Position numbers and translations under genes: made by a program
Assembly: GCA_003519375.1 (NCBI GenBank)
Contig: DOWV01000354.1
Coordinates: 1 to 15,154, forward strand
Reading direction: 5' to 3'
Origin: Bacteroidota bacterium
GTDB taxonomy: Bacteria > Bacteroidota > Ignavibacteria > UBA10030
Length of the DNA stretch: 15,154 nt
The notes under the pieces: model-generated
Database searches by the model: none
Seen by the model: the letters and a program-made list of their open reading frames with translations, nothing else
What the model was told of the DNA's origin: nothing
Shown here: positions 1 through 6,094 of the stretch, piece after piece
Layout: every line of letters begins with the position of its first letter
How positions within the stretch are numbered: position 1 is the first letter of the stretch

Positions 1-20
1 AAGGACTAATCATCGGTCGC

Positions 21-530
21 TCACACATCGTTTGAAGAATCGTGGGTTGACACCCGCCATGATCTGATGAGGAAGAGAGCGAGGGATGACAGGAGGAAGA
101 TCAGACATATCTGGAGCACGGCAAATGAGATCAACTTCAGCACTGCGAAACCGGGATGCACGAAGCGGACAAGGTAGCCGGATCCTTCGCTGAGGAGACC
201 GGAAGCGAACGACGCGAAGATGCAACCATATTTTGCGGATTTCGAAAGGGGAGCAAAAATGGCGAGATGCGTCAGGAGCAACAACACCAGGGCCATCATC
301 GGGAGATGTCCATGAGTGACTTCGAGCATCGACTGAAGCGAGCGTGCCGGTCGATATTCCTCTTCATTGCCGAGATAGTAGGATGCGATGGACTCGAGGG
401 AAAATCCCATTCGGTTGAAGAAGATCAAAAAGTTGGTTATCACGAATCCTGCCAGCAGAAGCACCGTCAGCAGTAACGACGCGCGCATATACGGGTTGCT
501 GTTGTAGCCTCCGTTTTGCAGATATTTCAT
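21..530 (-). CDS. Four-helix inner-membrane protein, function unknown, with histidines in or near the helices
   Basis: The 169-residue product has about four hydrophobic segments (roughly residues 17-38, 75-95, 100-122 and 130-155) and no recognised catalytic domain. A loop with GNEEEYRPARS (54-64) is followed by THGHLPMM (72-79) at the start of helix 2. H73, H75, H88 and H125 lie at or inside predicted helices, which would suit heme b or metal ligands; that is inference. I recall similar small membrane proteins with a GNEE loop and a TH.H motif in proteobacteria, some misannotated as elongation factor, but cannot confirm this. The ATG at 530 overlaps the stop of the FMN-binding gene by four bases (ATGA), so the two are probably translationally coupled and may work together. 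The membrane protein call is secure; the role is not known. Confidence 0.85.
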   Translation of the reverse strand: MKYLQNGGYNSNPYMRASLLLTVLLLAGFVITNFLIFFNRMGFSLESIASYYLGNEEEYRPARSLQSMLEVTHGHLPMMALVLLLLTHLAIFAPLSKSAKYGCIFASFASGLLSEGSGYLVRFVHPGFAVLKLISFAVLQICLIFLLSSLALFLIRSWRVSTHDSSNDV

Positions 531-1072
531 TTTTGCTCGTTCCCCCGGACTACAATGTCAAAGAGTGCCAGTGTGCGTCGGACTGTTTCTGTTGCGGATT
601 GAGCAGATAGTGTAGCACCAGCAATTGCAGGAATCCCCCGTTTGAGCCAGAGATCGTCCATTCCTGATCTACCGGCAAAGTGTCTCAACCAACGCTCCGG
701 AGGGCGATAATCCTCGGGCTCGTAGAATGCGAGGATCTCGACGCTGCGCACGGTTCCATCCGGATGCAAGACTGTCATGATGACGGCCGGCATCGTACGA
801 ACCGTCCGTGACTCGAGAAACGCATATCCGAGGACGGCGGTATCTCTTTTCGCCACATAGTACGTGATGATTTTGGAATCGAGTGATGCCTTCGCCTTTC
901 GTTGGATCGCCTCTAGTTGCGGCTCTGTGAGAAAAAGGACCCTGCGTTCGACGGGCGACGCGTCGGGGAAGTACTGCTTCAAGGCCTCCTCCTTCGTCAA
1001 GAACACCTGGGCGTTCGCCTGAAACGTCAAGAAGCAAAGCAGGATGCACGATGTGAGTGCGCTTGGGCTCAT
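527..1072 (-). CDS. Exported FMN-binding-domain protein (FMN_bind, RnfG/NqrC/NosR-like)
   Basis: From the ATG at 1072 the product is 181 residues. It has a signal peptide of about 21 residues (hydrophobic ILLCFLTF, then QANA before QVF) and a C-terminal FMN_bind domain. The segment IPAIAGATLSAQSA (148-161) matches the motif in which ApbE attaches FMN to a threonine by a phosphodiester bond; T154 is the predicted site. The usual Ser/Thr before GAT is Ala here. The protein should therefore be a periplasmic or membrane-anchored one-electron carrier. No apbE lies in the window. A TTG at 1150 would lengthen the frame but overlaps the porin and buries the signal peptide, so I reject it. The start lies one base past the porin stop, with no clear Shine-Dalgarno sequence, which suggests coupled translation. 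The gene overlaps the next membrane-protein gene by four bases. Confidence 0.85.
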   Translation of the reverse strand: MSPSALTSCILLCFLTFQANAQVFLTKEEALKQYFPDASPVERRVLFLTEPQLEAIQRKAKASLDSKIITYYVAKRDTAVLGYAFLESRTVRTMPAVIMTVLHPDGTVRSVEILAFYEPEDYRPPERWLRHFAGRSGMDDLWLKRGIPAIAGATLSAQSATETVRRTLALFDIVVRGNEQK

Positions 1073-1073
1073 C

Positions 1074-2318
1074 TCAGTACAGATAGCAAACGGCAATGTT
1101 CCACTGGTCGTTCCCTGTATTTGCTTTGTTGCTGTTGTCCCGCCAGTCAAATTTCAAAGCAACATGAGGATGCGGCTTGTACGAGAGCCCGACCGTCAGA
1201 ATCGACCGGTCCAGTGCGCTGTTCGCCACAAAGCCGTGTGGCACACTCGCGTGTGTATTCAACCACTCGTATTGAACAAATGGGACCAATGCCTGTTCTG
1301 AATCCAGTGGGAGGTGGCGGATCAGATCGTACCCGAGGGAGACGTAGTACCCATTCATCACCGAGCCAACGCTGGTTTTCGCGAGGCGGCTTACAAGTTC
1401 CGCCTGATCGAGGGACACATGAGCGTACAGCCCACGACCTTCGAAGCCCTTCCACGCAAACTCGGCATGAGCGCTAAGGACCGTCGTCAGAGCAGCGGTG
1501 TCTGCCATTCCCTGTTCTGAGTTTCCGATATATGCGCTCAGGCCCAATGTCGTCCCTTCGATTCCGCTGTACTCGAGCTTGCCGCTCACCGCAAGGTTCT
1601 CGGCGATCGATTGTGCACCGCTCTGCCGCCCGCCCCGGATGCCATCTGCACTACCGAATCGATCCGCCCGGAGTCCTTCCACGAGATAGGCTCTATAACT
1701 GAGGGAGGGGGTAATCTCGCCGTAGAGTCCCAACCCGTTCGCCCGCCATGTGGTCGGGATAACCGAGCGTTCCACTTCGGGTCGGAGCGTTGGGAAGAAC
1801 AACGACGGCTCGTGCTTCTCATTCGTGATGCCGAGCGGCAGAAGCACCATGCCTGCGCGGAGATTCAAGTGCTTGTTGAACATCAGTTCCACGTAGCCGA
1901 ATTCCACGGAAACCTCGCCTCCCTTGCCCGTACTGCCGTGTTCAACCTCTACTTCCGAATTGAACAGGATCCAATCGTTGTATCGGTAACCGAAATAGAT
2001 CACGTTGCGAAGGTAGTCGATTTGGTCCTTCCTGGACGATCGACCTCCATTGTCAAGTGTACGGCTGTAGTTCTGATAGAGGACTTCGCCGTAGCCGGCA
2101 ATTGATACACCGGCTTTCTTCAGTTGATAGACTTTCGTCGCTGCGGCACCAAGTCCTTTCGAAGGTGTGTACGTCGGCTCCGATACCTCGCCGAGTTTCA
2201 GCCGCTCAATCTCCTCAGTCAGAATGGTCAATTGTCGCTGCATTTCTCTCAGTGAATCCACCTGAGCAAAAGCGACCGATGCCAGAACCATCAAGAATGC
2301 AACAGCTTTCCCTCTCAT
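1074..2318 (-). CDS. Outer-membrane porin with N-terminal coiled coil
   Basis: From the ATG at 2318 the product is 414 residues. It has a signal peptide (MRGKAVAFLMVLASVAFA, then QVD), a short heptad-like coiled coil (about 21-42, DSLREMQRQLTILTEEIERL) and a long run of alternating amphipathic strands typical of a beta barrel. The segment RAGMVLLPLGITNEKHEP (154-171), followed by RPEVERSVIPTTWR (179-192), is a hallmark of a widespread porin group related to phosphate-selective OprO/OprP-type porins. The protein ends in aromatic CYLY, as barrel proteins usually do. AGAGGAG at 2324-2330 fixes the ATG; a GTG at 2345 is the longer alternative. The substrate cannot be read from the sequence. The gene leads a three-gene set with the FMN-binding protein and the four-helix membrane protein and sits downstream of the di-iron regulator, so an anion, metal or redox substrate is a reasonable guess. 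Confidence 0.85.
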   Translation of the reverse strand: MRGKAVAFLMVLASVAFAQVDSLREMQRQLTILTEEIERLKLGEVSEPTYTPSKGLGAAATKVYQLKKAGVSIAGYGEVLYQNYSRTLDNGGRSSRKDQIDYLRNVIYFGYRYNDWILFNSEVEVEHGSTGKGGEVSVEFGYVELMFNKHLNLRAGMVLLPLGITNEKHEPSLFFPTLRPEVERSVIPTTWRANGLGLYGEITPSLSYRAYLVEGLRADRFGSADGIRGGRQSGAQSIAENLAVSGKLEYSGIEGTTLGLSAYIGNSEQGMADTAALTTVLSAHAEFAWKGFEGRGLYAHVSLDQAELVSRLAKTSVGSVMNGYYVSLGYDLIRHLPLDSEQALVPFVQYEWLNTHASVPHGFVANSALDRSILTVGLSYKPHPHVALKFDWRDNSNKANTGNDQWNIAVCYLY

Positions 2319-2522
2319 AGTAGCTCCTCTTCTATATGCGTACACGATGGTGATCCGTTACTCTTTGGTCTGAATGTAAACCCGAAAAAAGATAGGATAC
2401 CAGCATCTGCTGCGCAATCCCAATTTGTTGGGATTCCGGCTGCATTCACGCGCGTGGGCAGAATTCGTTGAATGGATTAAGAAAAGCGGAGGGGATCAGG
2501 GAAGGTGACGCAAGGCCTCGGA
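2319..2522. promoter_or_regulatory. Intergenic control region of the porin module
   Basis: This 204-base gap separates the regulator stop from the porin start. It holds three inverted repeats within about 56 bases: CAGCA-TC-TGCTG (2401-2412), a perfect 8+8 repeat (2416-2435) and CACGCGCGTG (2447-2456). The porin ribosome-binding site is at 2324-2330. No stem is followed by a T-run on the minus strand, so I see no intrinsic terminator for the regulator gene. A porin promoter probably lies between 2330 and 2440, but no -35/-10 pair is convincing. Confidence 0.45.
2416..2435. repeat. Perfect 20-base inverted repeat, candidate operator
   Basis: AATCCCAA-TTTG-TTGGGATT has two perfect 8-base arms around a 4-base centre, about 98 bases upstream of the porin start and 88 bases past the regulator stop. 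A 20-base dyad suits a dimeric LuxR-type regulator such as the one encoded next door. No T-run follows it on either strand, which argues against a terminator. The dyad is seen directly; the binding partner is inferred. Confidence 0.5.
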
Positions 2523-3575
2523 CTACTCCGACGAGAGAATTCCGTTCAAGATGGCATAGACTGTCAAACCAGGCACTGTTTTTATCTGCAATTTCTCAGT
2601 GATGTGCTTTCGGTGTGAAATGACCGTGTGCAGACTGATCGACAGGCGATCAGCTATATGTTTGTTGATGAATCCGTGCGCGACCAGCTTCAGAACATCA
2701 ATCTCTCGCGCCGTCAGGCCGTCAGAACCGGCGGGACTGGCCTGTTGACGGTGAGGGCGTACCATCCGGGCCAATTGTTGGATGAGGCGGGATTCTGTCG
2801 GGGTGGCGTTCGCCTGATCTGATACCGGCGTGGGTCTCCTTGTCTTTGCCGGAAGGAGCAGTGCCTTTTCCATCGCTCGGACCAACGGATTGAGAATGTT
2901 GTTTTCGATTCTGGTGTGGTCCTGAATATCCCGCTCGAGGCGAAACAATTCGAACACGATCGATTCGCGGGCAGTCTCGTCCACTTCGCCGTGAACGTAT
3001 TTGATAAGGATGTTCTTGAGATCGAAGAGCTTTTCGTCGACATCGTCATGTTCGTCCTCATAGGCAGTCATCGAGTACTGCGATAGTCGTCGCTTCTCTT
3101 CCTTGGTGATCAGCCCGGCACGGAAACATTCGTTTACCCGCCTGATGTAAGGAAATGTCACGGTTTCTTCACGCTTGAGATGGCTTACCAACTCTCGTTT
3201 GTAGCCCTGAAAAAACTTCGTCACCAATCTCAGCGTGCTTCTACTTCGCGTGTTGTTGTGTCCGAGCCTGCGAATGAGTGATTCGATGAGAGGGATCTGC
3301 TGATCGAGGTAGTACGAGTGAGTTTTCTCGAGGTAGTCAACGAGCATGAGAACATCGAATTCCTGGAGCTCTTTTTCTGGGAAATACGCTTCGTTGCTGT
3401 ATGCATTGATAATGGCAAGAAAGAAATCGATATGAATGCCGTGTTTCCTGCACAGTGATGAGACAGATTCTTCTCCGAATCCCGGAGGTACACCAAACCG
3501 ATTGATGACCGGCATCAGCAGGTAGTTGCTGTGAATCACATCAGCCATTTTCCAGGATGCGGTGACGAGTTTCAT
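2523..3575 (-). CDS. Hemerythrin-like (RIC/YtfE-type) di-iron sensor fused to a LuxR-type HTH regulator
   Basis: The 350-residue product has three parts. Residues 1-60 resemble the N-terminal ScdA/DUF542-like domain but lack its usual Cys-Cys pair (RFGVPPGFGEES at the equivalent place). Residues about 75-235 form a four-helix hemerythrin-like domain. H86, H132, E136, H176, H220 and E224 match in order and spacing the six di-iron ligands of RIC/YtfE iron-repair proteins (H-xxx-E pairs in HLKREE and HTRIE). Residues 286-345 are a LuxR/NarL-type HTH (LTAREIDVLKLVAHG, then LSISLHTVISHRKHI). Established: RIC di-iron centres respond to nitric oxide, oxygen and oxidative stress. Inferred: this protein uses its di-iron site to sense such a signal and control transcription. 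A purine-rich GGCAGGA precedes the ATG. It probably regulates the porin module downstream, itself, or the heme operon upstream. Confidence 0.88.
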   Translation of the reverse strand: MKLVTASWKMADVIHSNYLLMPVINRFGVPPGFGEESVSSLCRKHGIHIDFFLAIINAYSNEAYFPEKELQEFDVLMLVDYLEKTHSYYLDQQIPLIESLIRRLGHNNTRSRSTLRLVTKFFQGYKRELVSHLKREETVTFPYIRRVNECFRAGLITKEEKRRLSQYSMTAYEDEHDDVDEKLFDLKNILIKYVHGEVDETARESIVFELFRLERDIQDHTRIENNILNPLVRAMEKALLLPAKTRRPTPVSDQANATPTESRLIQQLARMVRPHRQQASPAGSDGLTAREIDVLKLVAHGFINKHIADRLSISLHTVISHRKHITEKLQIKTVPGLTVYAILNGILSSE

Positions 3576-3738
3576 GATAGAGTCCTGCCAGCTACGTTAT
3601 GAATGATCGCCCAGATCGGGCAAACACGTTTCCGAGAATGCATTGAACTCAATGGAGAGACTCAGGTTGAAGGGGTTTGGCACCGAGACGTTCAGCACCA
3701 TGGCCATCCCCTCACCGGCATCGACAGTCAACGCCTTG
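3576..3738 (-). other. Intergenic region with a short frame resembling a T9SS sorting signal
   Basis: This 163-base gap lies between the hemL stop and the regulator start. On the minus strand an out-of-phase frame runs open from within the hemL tail to TAA at 3599-3597, with an ATG at 3707 that would give 36 residues. It contains VPNPFNLSLSIEF, whose PNPFN-x4-I-x-F spacing matches the start of the type IX secretion C-terminal sorting domain (typically PNPFNPSTTIxF). What follows does not match that domain. The region could be a decayed gene end or a coincidence. It also holds CATTGA-AC-TCAATG (3641-3654) and GCCC-AGATC-GGGC (3609-3621), so it may serve as the regulator's promoter region. Confidence 0.25.
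3641..3654. repeat. Short inverted repeat upstream of the regulator
   Basis: CATTGA-AC-TCAATG has two perfect 6-base arms around a 2-base centre, about 66 bases upstream of the regulator start. It could be an autoregulatory operator. It is not an FNR box, which needs a wider spacer, and its sequence differs from the 20-base dyad at 2416-2435. The evidence is only the symmetry and the position. Confidence 0.25.
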
Positions 3739-5037
3739 TCAAAGCGAATCGAACGCCCCGATCATCGACTGTTCCAGCGCATCGGCCGTGCCTCGGATGT
3801 CAGCCTCAGAATGCGCTGTCGAGACGAACGCTGCTTCAAACTGGGAGGGGGGGAGATACACTCCTCGCTCAAGCATATGATTGAAGTACCGCGAGAAAAT
3901 CCCTGTGTCGACCGTTTTTGCTGTCGTGTAGTCAACCACAGCTGTGGAAGTGAAGAAAACGGTGAACATTGAGCCGACCCGGTTCAACGTTGCCGGCAAA
4001 CAATGTTTCCCGACAATAGAGGTGAATGCGCTTTCGAGAGAACGTGACTTCTCTTCGAGTTGTGCATAGAGGGTGGGTGTCTGCGAAAGGATGCGGAGCG
4101 TCGCAAGTCCAGCAGCGGTGGCAAGTGGGTTGCCGGAAAGCGTGCCGGCTTGGTAGACAGGTCCCTGCGGTGCGACGAGCTTCATGATTTCTCGCTTCCC
4201 TCCATACGCTCCGACAGGGAGGCCTCCACCGATAATTTTACCCAGGGTCGTGAGGTCCGGAGTAATTCCGAAGAGCTCCTGTGCTCCACCCGGAGCAAGA
4301 CGAAAACCGGTCATCACCTCATCAAAGATAAGGACAATGCCATGTTCAGTGCAGAGTCTCCGGAGATCCTCGAGGAATCCCTTCCGAGGAGGGACACAAC
4401 CCATATTCCCCACGACCGGCTCGATGATAAGACACGCGATCTGGGCCGGGTGGGCATCAATCAGGTGCTGAATAGAAGCCAGATCGTTGAACTGAGCGGT
4501 GAGCGTGTCATTGCCCGTTGACCGCGTGACGCCGGGACTGTCCGGTATCCCCAGCGTCATGGCTCCAGAGCCGGCTTTGATAAGGAACGCATCTGCGTGG
4601 CCGTGATAGCATCCTTCGAACTTGATAATTTTTTCTCTGCCCGTATAAGCCCGCGCGAGCCGAATGGCGCTCATCGTTGCCTCGGTGCCTGAGTTGACCA
4701 TGCGCACCATCTCAATCGACGGCACCATGGTTGAGATGAGCTCCGCAAGTTCAACCTCCCGCTCGGTTGCCGCTCCGAAACTTGTGCCGTCGGCGGCTGC
4801 CTTCGTCACCGCTTCGATCACGCGCTCCTCTGCGTGGCCCAGGATCATCGGGCCCCAGGATCCGACGTAATCGATGAACTCATTACCATCGACATCCCAC
4901 ATTCTTGAACCCCTCGCATGGCTGATGAAGAGAGGGTTCCGTCCGACGGATTTGAATGCCCTCACGGGGGAATTCACGCCGCCGGGGATTCTTTCTTTTG
5001 CCCGTTCAAACAGGTATTCTGATTTCTGAGTCTTCAT
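3739..5037 (-). CDS. hemL: Glutamate-1-semialdehyde 2,1-aminomutase
   Basis: This PLP-dependent enzyme converts glutamate-1-semialdehyde to 5-aminolevulinate, the second step of the C5 pathway after HemA. At 432 residues it has the normal family length. It begins with the typical SEYLFERAKERIPGGVNSPV segment (6-25). It carries NSGTEATMSAIRLAR (115-129), the GCYHGHAD motif (142-149), FDEVMTGFR (238-246) and TLGKIIGGGLPVGAYGG (264-280), with K267 as the Schiff-base lysine. It is the last gene of the heme operon, 28 bases after the hemB stop, with no strong Shine-Dalgarno sequence before the ATG. No frame damage is seen. Confidence 0.97.
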   Translation of the reverse strand: MKTQKSEYLFERAKERIPGGVNSPVRAFKSVGRNPLFISHARGSRMWDVDGNEFIDYVGSWGPMILGHAEERVIEAVTKAAADGTSFGAATEREVELAELISTMVPSIEMVRMVNSGTEATMSAIRLARAYTGREKIIKFEGCYHGHADAFLIKAGSGAMTLGIPDSPGVTRSTGNDTLTAQFNDLASIQHLIDAHPAQIACLIIEPVVGNMGCVPPRKGFLEDLRRLCTEHGIVLIFDEVMTGFRLAPGGAQELFGITPDLTTLGKIIGGGLPVGAYGGKREIMKLVAPQGPVYQAGTLSGNPLATAAGLATLRILSQTPTLYAQLEEKSRSLESAFTSIVGKHCLPATLNRVGSMFTVFFTSTAVVDYTTAKTVDTGIFSRYFNHMLERGVYLPPSQFEAAFVSTAHSEADIRGTADALEQSMIGAFDSL

Positions 5038-5065
5038 GAGAGAAGTATGTTGGATCGTGACGCGG

Positions 5066-6094
5066 TCATTTTGATTGGTTCAGGAGCTTCGCTGCATCCT
5101 TGGCAAAATAGGTAAGGATCAGGTCGGCTCCGGCTCGTTTCATGCTGGTAAGCGTTTCCATCATGACGCGGGGCTCGTCGATCCAACCATTCATGCCAGC
5201 TGCCTTGATCATGGAGTACTCACCGCTCACGTTATACGCCGCGGTCGGCATCCCGAAACGATCTTTCACGCGGCGAATGACATCGAGATAGGAAAGAGCC
5301 GGTTTTACCATGACGATATCTGCACCTTCCAGAATGTCTTGCTCCACTTCGCGAAGAGCCTCGTTCGAGTTGGCCGGATCCATTTGATGAGATCGGCGGT
5401 CGCCGAATTTTGGCGTGCTCTCGGCAGCGTCACGAAATGGGCCGTAGAATCCGGACGCATATTTAGCCGCGTACGACATAATCGGGAGATTCTCGAAGTG
5501 GTTCTCGTCGAGGATACGGCGGATGGCTGAAACACGCCCGTCGAACATGTCGGATGGGGCCACCATGTCAGCGCCAGCTTCGGCGTGCGTGAGGGCCTCC
5601 TTGGCCAGCAAGGCGACAGATGCGTCATTCACGATTTCGTCTCCGGCGACGATCCCGCAATGTCCGTGAGAAGTGTACTCGCAAAGGCACACGTCGGTAA
5701 TCACCACGAGTTGCGGAACCTCCTTCTTGATCGCACGAATAGCTCTCTGGACAATTCCATCCGGGTCGTATGCTCCGCTGCCTACTTCATCCTTGTGTTC
5801 GGGAATACCGAAAAGGATGACTGCGGGGATGCCGAGCGAGTACACCTCGGCACACTCCCGGACAATCTCATCGACGGAGAGCTGGTAGACGCCCGGCATC
5901 GACTTCACCTCTTTCCGGAACTTCTGCCCCGGCACAACAAAGAGGGGATAAATGAAGTCATTACGGGAGAGTTCTGTCTCTCGAACCATAGACCGCAGCG
6001 GATCGGTCATGCGCGTCCGCCGGAGCCGGGCAATCCGAGTTGGGTTGATCGCTGATCTCTGCCCGCTGGTGGTATCTGGCTGTTCGTTCTTCAC
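5066..6094 (-). CDS. hemB: Delta-aminolevulinic acid dehydratase (porphobilinogen synthase)
   Basis: The enzyme condenses two 5-aminolevulinate molecules into porphobilinogen in the cytoplasm. I place the start at GTG 6094: AAGGAG lies seven bases upstream, the GTG overlaps the hemY stop as GTGA, and the resulting 342 residues fit the family. The open frame continues upstream to an ATG at 6316, but that extension lies inside hemY and looks unlike any ALAD N-terminus. Numbered from the GTG, DVCLCEYTSHGHC holds C136, C138 and C146, the cysteines of the catalytic-zinc class. K211 (SYAAKYAS) and K264 (MVKPALSY) are the two active-site lysines. C-terminal YNVSGEYSMIKAA is also typical. hemL follows after 28 bases. 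Confidence 0.96.
   Translation of the reverse strand: MKNEQPDTTSGQRSAINPTRIARLRRTRMTDPLRSMVRETELSRNDFIYPLFVVPGQKFRKEVKSMPGVYQLSVDEIVRECAEVYSLGIPAVILFGIPEHKDEVGSGAYDPDGIVQRAIRAIKKEVPQLVVITDVCLCEYTSHGHCGIVAGDEIVNDASVALLAKEALTHAEAGADMVAPSDMFDGRVSAIRRILDENHFENLPIMSYAAKYASGFYGPFRDAAESTPKFGDRRSHQMDPANSNEALREVEQDILEGADIVMVKPALSYLDVIRRVKDRFGMPTAAYNVSGEYSMIKAAGMNGWIDEPRVMMETLTSMKRAGADLILTYFAKDAAKLLNQSK

Noticed and set aside
1073..1150. Upstream TTG start for the FMN-binding protein
   Set aside because: It would overlap the porin by 77 bases and put 26 extra residues before a good signal peptide.
2416..2435. Rho-independent terminator for the regulator gene
   Set aside because: The stem is AT-rich at its base and no run of T follows on the minus strand, so an operator is more likely.
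2523..3575. Plain RIC/YtfE iron-sulfur repair protein
   Set aside because: The di-iron ligands fit, but the protein continues about 110 residues into a complete LuxR-type HTH and lacks the N-terminal Cys-Cys pair, so a regulator is the better call.
3641..3654. FNR/CRP-type box upstream of the regulator
   Set aside because: The arms TTGA and TCAA are only two bases apart. An FNR site (TTGAT-N4-ATCAA) needs six bases between them.
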